Positions 23,030 to 33,821 of a stretch of DNA of 64,000 nt are shown piece by piece. Source of the DNA: Sarcomyxa edulis (taxonomy: Eukaryota; Basidiomycota; Agaricomycetes; Agaricales; Mycenaceae); contig QUOL01000005.1 in NCBI GenBank assembly GCA_009761415.1, positions 1-64,000 on the forward strand. Direction: 5' to 3'. Within the stretch, counting starts at the first letter, position 1; the number at the start of each line of letters is the position of its first letter. The notes under the pieces were generated by a model. The model saw only the letters and a program-made list of their open reading frames with translations. It was not told the origin of the DNA and searched no databases. The position numbers and the translations under genes are program-made.

Positions 23030-23801
23030 TTAAGCACCAACACCGATAGCCTTGAGGTATTCGATTCTGTATGGGTTGACATCTGTATTAGGATCTCGGT
23101 TGTAGGGCACCCATTTCGGTTCGTCCTGACGATTATTCATGAGGTCTGAGTAGACAGATAGAGATAAATGATGCATGCTTACTTTGAAAAGCCGAAGAGC
23201 TTTGATGTTATCAGCCTCGTCGAGTGTGAATCGATGGTAGATACCAGCTGGGATCACGAGGAGATCCCCTGGTTCTACTGCAAGACGTATCCATGCATCC
23301 GTGGGTGTTTCTGCAGAACGTATGTCACATAGGTTCAAGAAAGGTGTACTTACATTCGTACCTCGAACGTCAAAGAAACCAGATCCAGAGAGAATGTATC
23401 GGATTTCCTCATCTTCGTGCATGTGCCTGGAAGAAGGATCATTGTTCGTAGACGTTCAATCTACAGTTTTCAGGCATTTTACGCACTCTTGGAAGAATCC
23501 TTTGATCTTCTCTTCGTAAACCTGTACACGAGAACAGTCCTCAGTCATGTACTTCGTAATTGTCGGTCAAAAATGAACGCACCGCACCCAGACCCTCCTT
23601 CGATACATTGATCATGTCCCTGTTCTTGTAATCTCTTTCTTTCGCCACAGCATCCAGTTTGGGCTCATATCCCTCGACAGGGATAGTCCAGAACTTGACA
23701 TTGAGGTCATCGAGCTTCTCGAGGGGAACTGGACGAGATGGAACATAATCGTGCGGGAGTCGTTGATCGCCAGGGATGTTGTCAAAGTAGTATGCGCGCA
23801 T
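23030..23801 (-). CDS. ADI1: Acireductone dioxygenase (methionine salvage)
   Basis: Five exons (23801-23583, 23521-23487, 23426-23362, 23310-23183, 23125-23030) give 180 residues, the usual family length. The enzyme oxidises the acireductone 1,2-dihydroxy-3-keto-5-methylthiopentene to the keto acid precursor of methionine plus formate, using Fe2+ in a cupin fold. The metal ligands are visible: HMHEDEE gives the H-x-H-x4-E set and [10 protein letters not shown] the last His. [42 protein letters not shown] and [17 protein letters not shown] are standard blocks. The reading frame runs through one intron (23311-23361) without a stop, but removing it gives [13 protein letters not shown], which fits the family. 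The gene looks intact. Confidence 0.95.
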
Positions 23802-23949
23802 CTCAACCAAGATATTCAGGGTAAAAAGGACAAGTAGTATTGACTTGAATTGGCCTTTGAATGGCAGAGATGATGGAGGAAACTCGGTGAGTGCTTATCC
23901 ATCTGAATCAGCGCTGTTTTGCTCCAAAAAAAAATAAGAATTCGCACAA

Positions 23950-24924
23950 ATGGCGAATTTTCGATTGGACCCCATCGTCAAGCTCTTCCTTCACAATGTC
24001 CACATTCTTTCGGCTTTCCTACCTCTGGACATGCTTATTGGGACATATGAACCGTCCAGCGTTGTCACCTGTATGTGGTACAACTTCCTATTCTCTAAAT
24101 TGTTCGGGTCTTCGCTGTCTTTGACATTCATCGGTCACAACTCTCTCCGGGTCTGTCGTGTGCTATGCCTCCGCACAAGTCGTATGCTCGGAGGTACACC
24201 TTTCAGCGCGCACTCATCTTCCTGATCTTCAACTTGGTGGCTAGGCAAATTTTGGCGTTTGTAGGACCCTTAGGACCCTTACTTCCCGCGAGCGGATTCT
24301 TCGTGCCAGCACCCGACTCATGAGATATGCTTCTTGAACTCGGTCTCTATAAATTGACTGTCATGCCACTCCTAGATTCTTCTTGCTTGCAGATGCATAT
24401 CTGGAACACGATCTGGTAAGCAACACTATTTCACAACGGCGTTATTTTTTGGGCAGTTTGTCCCTCGTGGGCACTACGATGGCCTATCAACTCCTCTCTA
24501 TCGCCGGAATCATAGATGAGCATCCTGGATTTTGCTGGTACTGGCCATTGCAATGCGATAACGACAATTCAGAATCTCCATCCACACCCTGTCAATGACC
24601 GTTTTGGCGCCTTTTCGCAGTGAGCGACCTCAGGGCAATCTAGGGTCACTTGAGATACTCCGCGGATTTTGATCATCTCCGCGTATTCGCTAGAAGGATC
24701 AAGCTCTCACGATAAAGAACTCATACGGCTCATATGTGTCCCTGTACAGTCTGCACTGCTGGCATCAATCATTCTCCGGTCCTGTAGGTATAAATGCCAT
24801 CTCGAGACTTTGATAGGTGGGCATAGTTCATCTTTCGAAATGCCCTCATTCTATGTGGACGCGGTCTGTTGGCTTTACTCTGAATGTTCTGTGTTTCTGA
24901 CTCTTCTATCACACCGCAAAGATC
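23950..24924 (+). other. Unresolved region with coding-like fragments
   Basis: An ATG at 23950 opens a frame encoding MANFRLDPIVKLFLHNVHIL and hydrophobic residues for about 90 codons. Further coding-like pieces appear at about 24470-24570 (TTMAYQLLSIAGIIDEHPGF). I could not join these pieces into one protein. This may be a small decayed membrane-protein gene or chance open frames. It also includes the promoter of the HAD gene. Confidence 0.25.
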
Positions 24925-25931
24925 ATGTTTGGCCTTGACGGGTACGTTTATAATAATCCTCAGCTCGCAATAATCCGTTGACTATAAGTGACGTGTAGCA
25001 CCTTATTGGATTCCACTCCAGGTGTGACTAGCGCTTGGAAGGTGTTCGGGCAAGATTATCATTTTGACGGTGTAGCTGCGGGACGAAGTGAGTGACCACT
25101 CCTATTAGGTTCGTCGGCTAAATATGGGCTCAGTCTCTTCCATCACAGACGCCCACGGCGTCCAACTGGTCGATTCTCTCAAGAAGTGGTGCGGTATCGA
25201 TGAACCGCAAGTTATCGAGGTAGACAACGTTTCCTTTCAAAATCCGCCTTAGTCACGCGCTGAATGTTCGAATAGGTCGAAACCATCCGTTTTGAGGACG
25301 AGGTCATCAGGGGAGGTCCCGTCTCTCTTCCAGGTGCTGCCAAGCTTTTGAGTCAGGTTCTAAATATCTGATCTCTGTGTCGCTACGAAGCTAGCACTAA
25401 TAGACGATTCCACGTTTGCATAGGTCACTTCGGGAGGCACCGATGAAAGGCCAGGATGGGTCGTCGTGACTAGTGCCACGAAATGGTTCGCCTCAGCATC
25501 AATCAAGCAAGCTGCGATACCTATTCCCGCAAACCTTATTTCCTTCTCGCTCAACGATGGGAAAATATCCCAGCCAGAGCCATATGTAGCTGCTGCGGCC
25601 AAATGTCTAGCCAACCCTTCTAGTTGTATGTCTTGAGTTCCCAGCCGCCCAATCTTGACGACATGTTCAAGCCTACCCCCACCAGGTCTGGTCATCGAGG
25701 ATACACCCCAGGGTATCGCTGGTGGCAAGGCTGCAGGAGCCAAGACTCTGGCCGTTTGCACTAGTTTCTCTCATGATGCGATCGCTAAGTCAGACCCGGA
25801 CTTCATAGTCCACGATTTGACCAGGTGAGCCTCTGTGGCGTAATGGTGATGTTGTTTCTAATTAGGTTGTCTCTATCAGTGTGTCCGTTGTTTGGGAAGG
25901 AGATAGACTTCTAGTCTCGCTCTCTGATTAG
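24925..25931 (+). CDS. HAD-superfamily phosphatase-like protein (glycerol-3-phosphatase type), nucleophile Asp replaced
   Basis: Seven exons (24925-24941, 24999-25087, 25149-25219, 25276-25356, 25424-25622, 25686-25824, 25880-25931) give 215 residues. The sequence follows the DL-glycerol-3-phosphatase/2-deoxyglucose-6-phosphatase subgroup: DGTLLDSTPGV, VIRGGPVSLPGAAKLLSQ, WVVVTSATKWF (motif II), DGKISQPEPY with the Lys of motif III, and LVIEDTPQGIAGGKAAGA (motif IV). Motif I should read F-D-x-D-G-T. Here the first codons read MFGLDGT, so the first Asp, which forms the phospho-enzyme, is Gly (GGC at 24931-24933). The protein also starts almost at motif I, without the few residues that usually precede it. 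It may be a pseudo-enzyme, a recently damaged copy, or the first exon may be wrongly placed. Confidence 0.75.
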
Positions 25932-26023
25932 AGGGTTGTATTTTTCTTACTTTCTTTCAGGTTATATCGGTCAACTTCTGCCACGTTTAGATCCTAGTGG
26001 CTTATGCAGTGCTTCTGAATTTA

Positions 26024-29000
26024 CTATTGAATCTTATAACGTATTTGGAACGCCCAGGCGTACTGCACGCTGTCGATATCACTGGTTGTGACATCCACAG
26101 TCAATCTCCCAGCATCATCAAGGGACCAGGGAAGACTGCTGTTCGTGGACGTAGGACTGAGGAAGACGATTTCGTCACCCGGTAGAATGGGTAGCCTCTT
26201 ATTCACAACGATCGTCCCATCGGCCGGCTTGGAGAACGCAACGATGCAGAAGGTCTCTGGGGTCGTCAAGAATCGCGGTGGCACAGTTCCTAGCTGGGGA
26301 TCAGGATCCTGCGATCCTGAAAACCAGTACTCCTGTAAGTCCATTCAGTAATTCCCTCAAACGAAACACGTAAGTAAAAATAACGAACGGTGTTATAGAC
26401 ACAGTCACCGGCGTATTTCAGCCACGCTCCGGCGTCCAGGAGATTGTCTGCCATGGGCGCGATGATTTCCCCATCCGCGGTGGGACCAATGTCTAACAGA
26501 CTTCGAAAAGTAGATAAGCAAATACCCTGGAACATAGACCCTGACTCACTAGTTTCCGTTCTTCGAAGCGATGTCGACCAAAGTCTGCACAATCGTTGTA
26601 CCGTTCTTATACTGAGTGGCATTTGTCGCGGAGTTCAGACCGTAGCTGAAGGGGTCCATCCCTTCACTTGATTCCCACTTGCGAGTCTGGATCGATCCGA
26701 ACGTGGCATATTCCGGAGTGTCGAAGTCTGGGACTGCTCCGCATCCTGGGCCGTAGTTTAAGATCAGTCTTCAAACATTCAATAATATCTCACAGCAAAT
26801 ACTGACGATTATTCATAGTCACTTGTCTCCCGTTTGCCATTGCATTGTTATAAAATTCGGCCGCGAACTCGAGTGTCTTGTTGGGCCCACCAATATCGCA
26901 CCACTACGAAACTTGTCAAGAAAAAGCTCAAACGGCAATATATGAATCTCACCATGATTTCCGTCTCATATTTCGTCGCCAGATCGAGCATCTGAGGAAG
27001 TTGTAGATCGTCCAGATAATTGCTAATATTCAACCGTCCCGTATACGGTTCGATCTCGGAGGTATCGTACGCATTATAGGCCAAACCTCCAGGCCACTGA
27101 CCGAAGCCGTATGGGGCATAGTCCGGGCTGAACCTACACATCGATAGGATGAAGACGGGATCAAAGACCTCTTGGAATAGAGAGATATACTCACCATTCA
27201 GGGAGAGAATAATATGTCCCTCGATGAAGTTCTGGCTTCTCTTTCTTGGCAGTCTCGAGAAGTTCAGCCACCAAATCTCGATGAGGCCCGAAATGCACGC
27301 TACTCCTGTGAGTAGTTTCACCGGTATCGAATAGAGCGAAGCCGTCATGGTGTTTCTGAAAAGTTCCGTTATCAGCTCGACAGGTTATCAGCCTAACATT
27401 CCATTCAGACACTGGATTACGAACCGTGACTAAAACGAAATACTTGGCCCCGGCCTGGTCAAATAGGTTTACCCATGCACTAGCATTGAACTTTGAAGCT
27501 GTGAAATTGGGGATGAAGTCGTCATATACGACATTCTATGCAGCATTGCCAATGAACGACCAGAACTATCATTGGTATATCTGTCTTACCTCGCCAAATG
27601 TTTCGAGATGGTGATTCCACGTTGGATTGCTTGAGTTCGGGGGATTGTGCAGGTACCAGCTACAGATGAAATTGAGCAGAAGATTTGTGAATGATTGAAC
27701 CGTATACACGTACTCGTACCACTCCGCATAGCTGCCTGGAGGTGCCTGTGCGGAGGGATGTGGATCAACATCAATGAAATTATGTTCATTTGTAGCACGT
27801 ACCCATGCCGGATAACTGTAAACTCCCCAATGTATACTGTGATATTTTAGCAAGCAGGATGACGATGATCATATTCCGGAAGCTTACAATATCCCGTACT
27901 TAGCTTTATTCCACTTGTACGCCTGGTCAATGCAAAGAGTGTCTGGGCAGGACAGCAGCTCACCCAAGTCGGCGTCTCATGCGTGCTCAAAACGCTAGCA
28001 TCAACCGGCCAACGTTCCACAAGCGGACTCATAGTCCATCCGCCAGATGTTCCGACTATTTCAGAGTCAGAGTCACGGATTTGGACTGTTGCAATTCCGT
28101 TCGCGATTCCCCCTGTTACCAGAACGTTTACTCGGACTTGATCAGAGGGTACAAGCCGATAAAACACCCCCGGAGAGACGGTACGAATTCCAGGTCCACT
28201 TATCTCAATCTCATGTCGGGAGGAGATCGAGGTATTATGGGAGAATGCGGATGAAGGAAGCAAATTGGCAAGGGTGACTTCTACTGCCTGGGCACGTCTA
28301 CCGCCAACCAGCTCCCATCTTGAGGTGAATCGAGCCCGTCGAACAGCCAACGCCGGCTCTATATCACGTTCTCTAGATGTAACCGAAGACGATATGGATA
28401 TTGCAAAGATATGCAGTCTACGTGCGGGGTTATTTTCGGGAAACGTGATGCTTTGCAAAGCGCTCTCGGTTGGAATGGCTGTCGACCACTGGTAGATTTG
28501 ACTTGAGTTCCAATTATTTTGGGTGCCATTGAGCTCGAAGTGGTATGGTCTGTCAGATGGAGTGCTATGAGACTGGGATATAGAATATAAGTTCTGGAAT
28601 ATTTACGTCTGTATAGCTCCATCGTACAAGAGAGGCCATCTCCACCAGTTTTGGGCGTACACTATCACCGTGGCATGAGTAAGCGCTGTTCTATTTCTGC
28701 AGAGCAAGCTCACTTTGTAGTTCCTGGGTCGAGTTATCTGCGAAGTTCAAGACGAAGTTCGCCACAAACTCATCTAGCAATAGATATGTTAGTCTTCTGA
28801 GATACTGGGCGAATATACATATGAGCATACTCACTCCCTTGAGCATCACCAGCAAATACAAAATGTAGTTCATGAACATACGTTGGTTTTGGGAGGGGCA
28901 AGATTTGGCCATTTGCAATGACATTGTCATCATGCTGACCCCACGAAAGAGGTAGGTCGTACTGGAATACGCATCTTTAGCTCGTATTGAAGTTATCGCT

Positions 29001-29270
29001 ATGAGAGTAGCACACCGTTATACCATCGTAGTTCCAAGGGCCTGAGGGTAAAAATTGAGCATCGTAACTTGAACCTAACCCATCGAAGTCAGCCACAGAT
29101 CCGTTGGTAGACGCTGCTCGATTATCGAAGAGGCTTGCAATAGGGACAATGGAAGACACCCAGGGCCTTAGAGTAGTTGAAGCGGTGACTACTTCAAAGA
29201 GAGCAGCGACGAGTATCAGCGTGTTTAGAAGAAGCATGGTGCTCAGGAATGAATGGAGAAACGCGGGCAT
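26024..29270 (-). CDS. Secreted GH29 alpha-L-fucosidase
   Basis: A many-exon minus-strand gene (about 15 exons). Exons 1 and 2 are 29270-29016 and 28961-28835, and the stop is at 26024. The start MPAFLHSFLSTMLLLNTLIL followed by VAALFEVVTAS is a signal peptide, so the protein is secreted. An N-terminal beta-rich domain of about 300 residues comes first. The GH29 barrel then follows: KYGIFIHWGVYSYPAWV, AEWYEYV, KYFVLVTKHHDGFALFD, and YETEIMWCDIGG, whose Asp is the likely catalytic nucleophile. LLDIGPTADGEI and a C-terminal beta-domain ending AFQIRYKIQ complete it. GH29 enzymes release alpha-linked L-fucose from glycans. Domain order and blocks are complete, so it is probably functional. Boundaries of the inner exons are only approximate. 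Confidence 0.88.
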
Positions 29271-29725
29271 CGTATTATATCTAAATTCGGAGAGCACGAG
29301 GGCATCACTTTGGAAGAGAACAGTGAAGTCGTCTGACCATATACCTGGAGCGTTCAGAATCAGAAGGGACGGAATTCCTGAATATCAGAGGAGGTATACT
29401 TACCTTCGACTTCTTGCTTTGAGCATCAGATGATGTGCCGGCCCGGATAACATGCTCATATGGGTGAATCGAGTGTATTGGTTTGGTACGATGAAAGAGT
29501 AGTACGTAGTATTTGGACATATCGCTAGGAATGTGCGAAACGGAAGGGGGGAAAGAAAATACTGGGGAGGATACAAACAAAAAAGGTTACTTAGCTCTGA
29601 CAGATACAAAAACTGCAGGTCTGGGGTGAATGTTTGGCGCTGGAGATAAAGAGAGTGTCGGGACTCGAAACGACACCTGAATTGAAAAGCATGATGAGCG
29701 GCGGAGAGATATTTCTCCTGGATTT

Positions 29726-31677
29726 CTAGTTGTCGTCGTCCCAATCCCAAGGGTTATCAATCTTCTTCGTGGCTTTGTTGCTAGAGAGCCCTGCATCGGT
29801 GTCAGAGGTTTTCTCCTTCCCTTTCTCTTCGGAACCTCCTGCAGACTCTCCAGGGTCGTCGTCGACATCCGCGGGTCGCTCATCAGTGCCGTTTGACTTC
29901 TGTTTCCCCTTGTCGCGATGTTTACTGTGGCCGATACCTGTGTGATGATCGTAAACAGAGTGCAGTTGAATCTTCATGCGAGAACGTAGTACAAAAAGAT
30001 CTGCGCTTTACCTGGTTTTCCTGCCCCAGAACTCATACCCTTGTTCTTGGTTTTACCGTTCTTCCTATCGCGCTCCGCGTAGTACAGCTTCTGGCAAATC
30101 GTGCACGTACCCCTCTTGGGCTTAGCGCGGTGAACAGGGCATTCTTCACCTTTCTCAGGTTTTTCATCCTTCTTATCGAGTTTACCCCATAAGTTCTCCA
30201 CAACTTCGTCCGGTTCATACCTGACGTTGGCAGAATGGATAGGTCCTCCGAAAGAAAACAGACTGTTCCCCTTCCTATTGGATACAACAATATCCGGCAT
30301 CTGGTCTTGGACGTGCGAGATTTGAGACAAGGAGCTAGATGATCTTGATGCATTGCCGTCGGGGGTGTGCGTCGAGCGCACAGAAGCGGATCGGGAGCTT
30401 CCAGTGCTAACAGGAGTAAGAGGAATCACACTTGGTGCGCTAGAGCCTGCGGAGCCTGGAGTATCCCAAGATGAGGGCGTCGTTATAGGCGAGTTGGAAC
30501 TGTTTTTGGAAACCTTGATAGGTATGCCAATGGTAGAAGGCACGCTGGGCCCTGAAGAAGTGCCCCATCTGGAGGGAGGAGCCGGCTTCTTCTGAATGCC
30601 GTAGTCCGACGCCTTGCCTGTGTTTTCATTCCATTTATTACTAGAGGGGAGAGGCGGGTACCACGAGGCAGATGCAGCCCAAGCTTTCGTAGCAGTAGTG
30701 GCCGCCACCCCCTTTTTGACTAAGAAGAGAAATAATCGAGATTGAGCACATCGAATACCGAGGATTGTGAGGCGAGATCCCCTTACTTTGAGGAACTATG
30801 ACCGACGAATTACGAACCGGAAAGCTTGGAGTTGCGCTTTTGATGATCGGTGTATGAAGAGTGCGAGTTATCGATGCTGCTCTACTCGCGGACCACTCAG
30901 GCGTACCAACGACTTCATGATTTGACATCAATAAAATAATTCCGGCGAGTCGTAGAACTGTACATACCAGGAGGAGGAGGAGGCTGAGCTGGTCCTGGCT
31001 TGATCCTCTTGGGCAAAGGCTTGCACAAAATCTTGTTTGTTCTGTCTTCGACTGGAGGCGCGCACCACGACGGTATGGGGTACGGGAACTTGAAGCGTCT
31101 GAGACAAAGCACGATTAATAAGAATGATAGTAGTGAGGTCGCCCTTCGAGATTGTTTGCGTACTCAGTGCGTGGATCGAAGTCTTCAAACCATTTGACGC
31201 TCTTCCAGCCTATAAGACAGTTGAGTGGCATTTCGTTACAAAGATCGGACAAGGTTTGATTACGGACCATCTTTTTCCAGTAGTCTGCCCTGATGATAAC
31301 GAGCTTCTAATATCTTGCTATTCCCCACCTGTTCTTCTGCAGAGGGATCCTTCAGCATTTTCGACCACTGATGCTCCCCCAACAATGCAACAAGACTCGG
31401 CTCAGGACAATTTCTACTGATCTCGAGAACGACCATCCCACGAGCCTGTGATTTCGAGTAAGTCACATTTCGTTGCAAAGTAATTCAGCATACCGACTTT
31501 CGGTTTGTAGTGGAACCCTGTGAACCATTTTGGTCCTATGATTGAAGCGATCCAGTGGATTATGTCTCGCCGGTCTTCTTCCAATTCCCAATTCCCATTG
31601 AGCGGATAGGGTTTGTACGCAATGTAGAATTTAGATTCTTCGCGGGATAGTGTTGGTGACTCGGAACGTTTAGGCAT
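29726..31677 (-). CDS. Unrecognised multi-exon protein with low-complexity Ser-rich region and Cys-rich motif
   Basis: Exons run from an ATG at 31677 (MPKRSESPTLSREES) to a stop at 29726. The N-terminal part is well structured (FYIAYKPYPLNGNWELEEDR, WIASIIGPKWFTGFHYKPK), then GMVVLEISRNCPEPSLVALL and VKWFEDFDPRTERFKFPYPI. A Pro-run and Ser-rich disordered region follow, then a compact Cys/His cluster (ECPVHRAKPKRGTCTICQKL) that could bind zinc, and an acidic tail ending NPWDWDDDN. In-frame coding-like sequence continues upstream of the ATG (PAPRLYLEFDIFE at about 31685-31720), so an additional 5' exon is possible. The family is not recognised. Confidence 0.65.
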
Positions 31678-32059
31678 TTCGAAGATGTCGAACTCGAGGT
31701 AGAGTCTCGGTGCAGGTTTAGGTTGAGGCTGACGTACAATATATATAGATCTGACGAGCCATCAGTAGAGTAACGACAAAGAGAACGCGGTAGGACTTAC
31801 AAAGGTACAATGAAATTCAGCGCAATTGCAAGGAGCTAGATGGAGGTTGAAAGACTGAAGAGTCGCAATTTAGCCGAGCCCTGGCAATGAGCCACTCCGA
31901 ATGCCCCGCATTGTTGGCTCTTATCGACTTCGATCAAGCATCGATCACGATAGTCTCGCTTCAAATGGTCCAGCGGTAGGTCCATGTGTACATACACGTG
32001 CATTCTAGTATCTTCTAGAACGATGGAAAAGACGATTGTAAGTCAACAGAGTCTAGTGA

Positions 32060-33430
32060 TCAACTTAAGTGCACTAGCAGCAGTGTCTGAAGCACCGTTG
32101 ATGTGAGAGAAGCAAGGTGCCCTGCAATGGGCGGAAGTATCTGATGGTCTTGCGCGGAAGCAGATTTTGAAAACTCTTCGAGTATTGACTGGTAGAATTC
32201 AGGTACTTCAGTACAAGTCGAGAACACGCTAAGTAACGTGCACGTCTTCAATGAAGTTGAAAGAAGAGTCGAGGCAGTGAGACACAACATGTATCGGAAA
32301 ACGATTTCCACAAAGGAGAACTGGCGATTTGATCACGGATGAACCATGCTGAGTTTCTCACTGATGCCTTTCGCGAGAAGACAAAGGGATATGCTGCGGA
32401 GATGAGATGTAGAACGCATCTTTACGTACGCAGAAATTGTCAATCACAATGAGCAGTCCGAGAGAACTGATGAAGTTCAGCACCTCATAGTAATGAGCAA
32501 GGTCAGCCATCCCACGAAAAGAAGGCGCACCGATAGAAAGGCTATCGAGCCGGGGTCGTTGCAGTGACAAGGAGGATAGTGACAATCCATCTCCACCTTT
32601 GTTAGATATGCAGAATCGGGATGCATCACCTATTGGTCATTCCGAAGACTTTGGCTGTCAGGCGACGCGAGTGTCAGACTCCGTCGTGCAAAAGAACAAA
32701 CTGCAGTTTGAAAACCCATGCCAATGTGAAGGAGACAAAGCCTTTCATCTCAAGGAAGCCTTGGAACGAAGAATGCTTTGTCAGTAAAAGCAATACTTGA
32801 CGACAGTCGACCATACCGGCGAATATTGATCTCGATGTGGAAATTGCCGAGTTGTAATGACTCGAATATTCTTTTGAGACTGGACCATCACCTTCTGCTC
32901 ATAGGGACGTCCAAAGCCATTCCATCTCACTCCAAAAGAAAAATGGGATGCGTACTTTTCATCACGACGCCGTTGATGTATGGTTCTTTATCCACCGCTG
33001 AACAACAGAGTGCATCGGACACGCTGTGGACTCGGCCTTTTCTCCACTTGTCTCATACATACGCTGGCAACACTCATAGAGCTTCCGCAGATGCTGGTCA
33101 CATTTATCCGGCTGATAGGTGTTCCTGTTGAGACAACCATGGAGAGCACAAGCTGATGGCAGACTTTGAACGACAGTATAAGGTCAGTCGAGAATCCGCG
33201 CACCTTCGGCTTGACATGCTTGCTCCTCAGACTGCTGAGTGTTATTAAGGCTGACCGCTGTAGATGATATGATATAGGCTTGCCTTTGGCATCGCAGTTC
33301 AGGTCGCTGGATGATGGTTGGATCGTCACTGTCGAGATGTACCGAAAGACACTTGAGGTAAAAAGAGAGCGCCCGCCGCCGAGTCGCTCGGCACTGCATG
33401 TCACATGTCACACACACAGGCAGTGCCACT
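32060..33430 (-). CDS. Possible F-box-like/LRR-like protein, model incomplete
   Basis: Several minus-strand coding-like pieces can be read: RALSFYLKCLSVHLDSDDP at about 33320-33390, FHIEINIRRYGRLSSSIAF at about 32800-32870, LDSLSIGAPSFRGMADLAHY at about 32470-32550, and a last exon 32060 to about 32300 with EVPEFYQSILEEFSKSASA. The LDSLSIGAPSF block resembles the C-terminal half of basidiomycete F-box proteins, but no F-box itself is visible. The start and most exon joins are unresolved. It may also be a decayed gene next to the LINE insertion. Confidence 0.3.
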
Positions 33431-33821
33431 CACAACCGTGTTGCAACCGTGACTCCTATCATTTTGCTCCTATGTATGATGCGGTTTGAAAGCCGCTGCG
33501 CTGCCTCGAGGCGAGGGCAGTGTTCTCCGAATATGCGGTGGTGGTGGTGGTGGTGTGAACGGCACGGTCCCATTGAGGAACAGCCGGTTTCCGTCCGGCA
33601 ATGTCCGCATCCATGAACATTGTCTACGGCCGACTCAGTGATAGGTGTTGTGAAAGGCTAAAGCCACCTGTAAGTGCCTCACTCGTCAGTCTCACATTCA
33701 ACACCAGATGTAAGTCTGAGCAATGAAACATCATATTACAGTCAAGCCAGTACCTGCGTGCAACTACCACATAAGCCGGGTGAATACAAGACCCTCTGAA
33801 TACGAGGCACGTCCCTCCCTC
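33431..33821. other. 3' flank of the LINE
   Basis: About 390 bp with no gene. It includes a (GGT)n run at about 33538-33557, seen as (ACC)n in the LINE's orientation. No poly-A run is found directly after the LINE stop codon. Many LINEs end in a short tandem repeat, so the microsatellite is a candidate 3' end of the element about 265 nt after the stop. That is inference only. Confidence 0.4.
33538..33557. repeat. GGT trinucleotide microsatellite
   Basis: A simple (GGT)n tract of about six units lies downstream of the LINE stop codon in the element's orientation. It may mark the 3' end of the LINE or be an unrelated microsatellite. Confidence 0.7.

Noticed and set aside
23890..24600. Reading the hydrophobic fragments at 23950-24600 as a wax-synthase-like membrane protein
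   Set aside because: The similarity was faint, the blocks would be in the wrong order and frames could not be joined.
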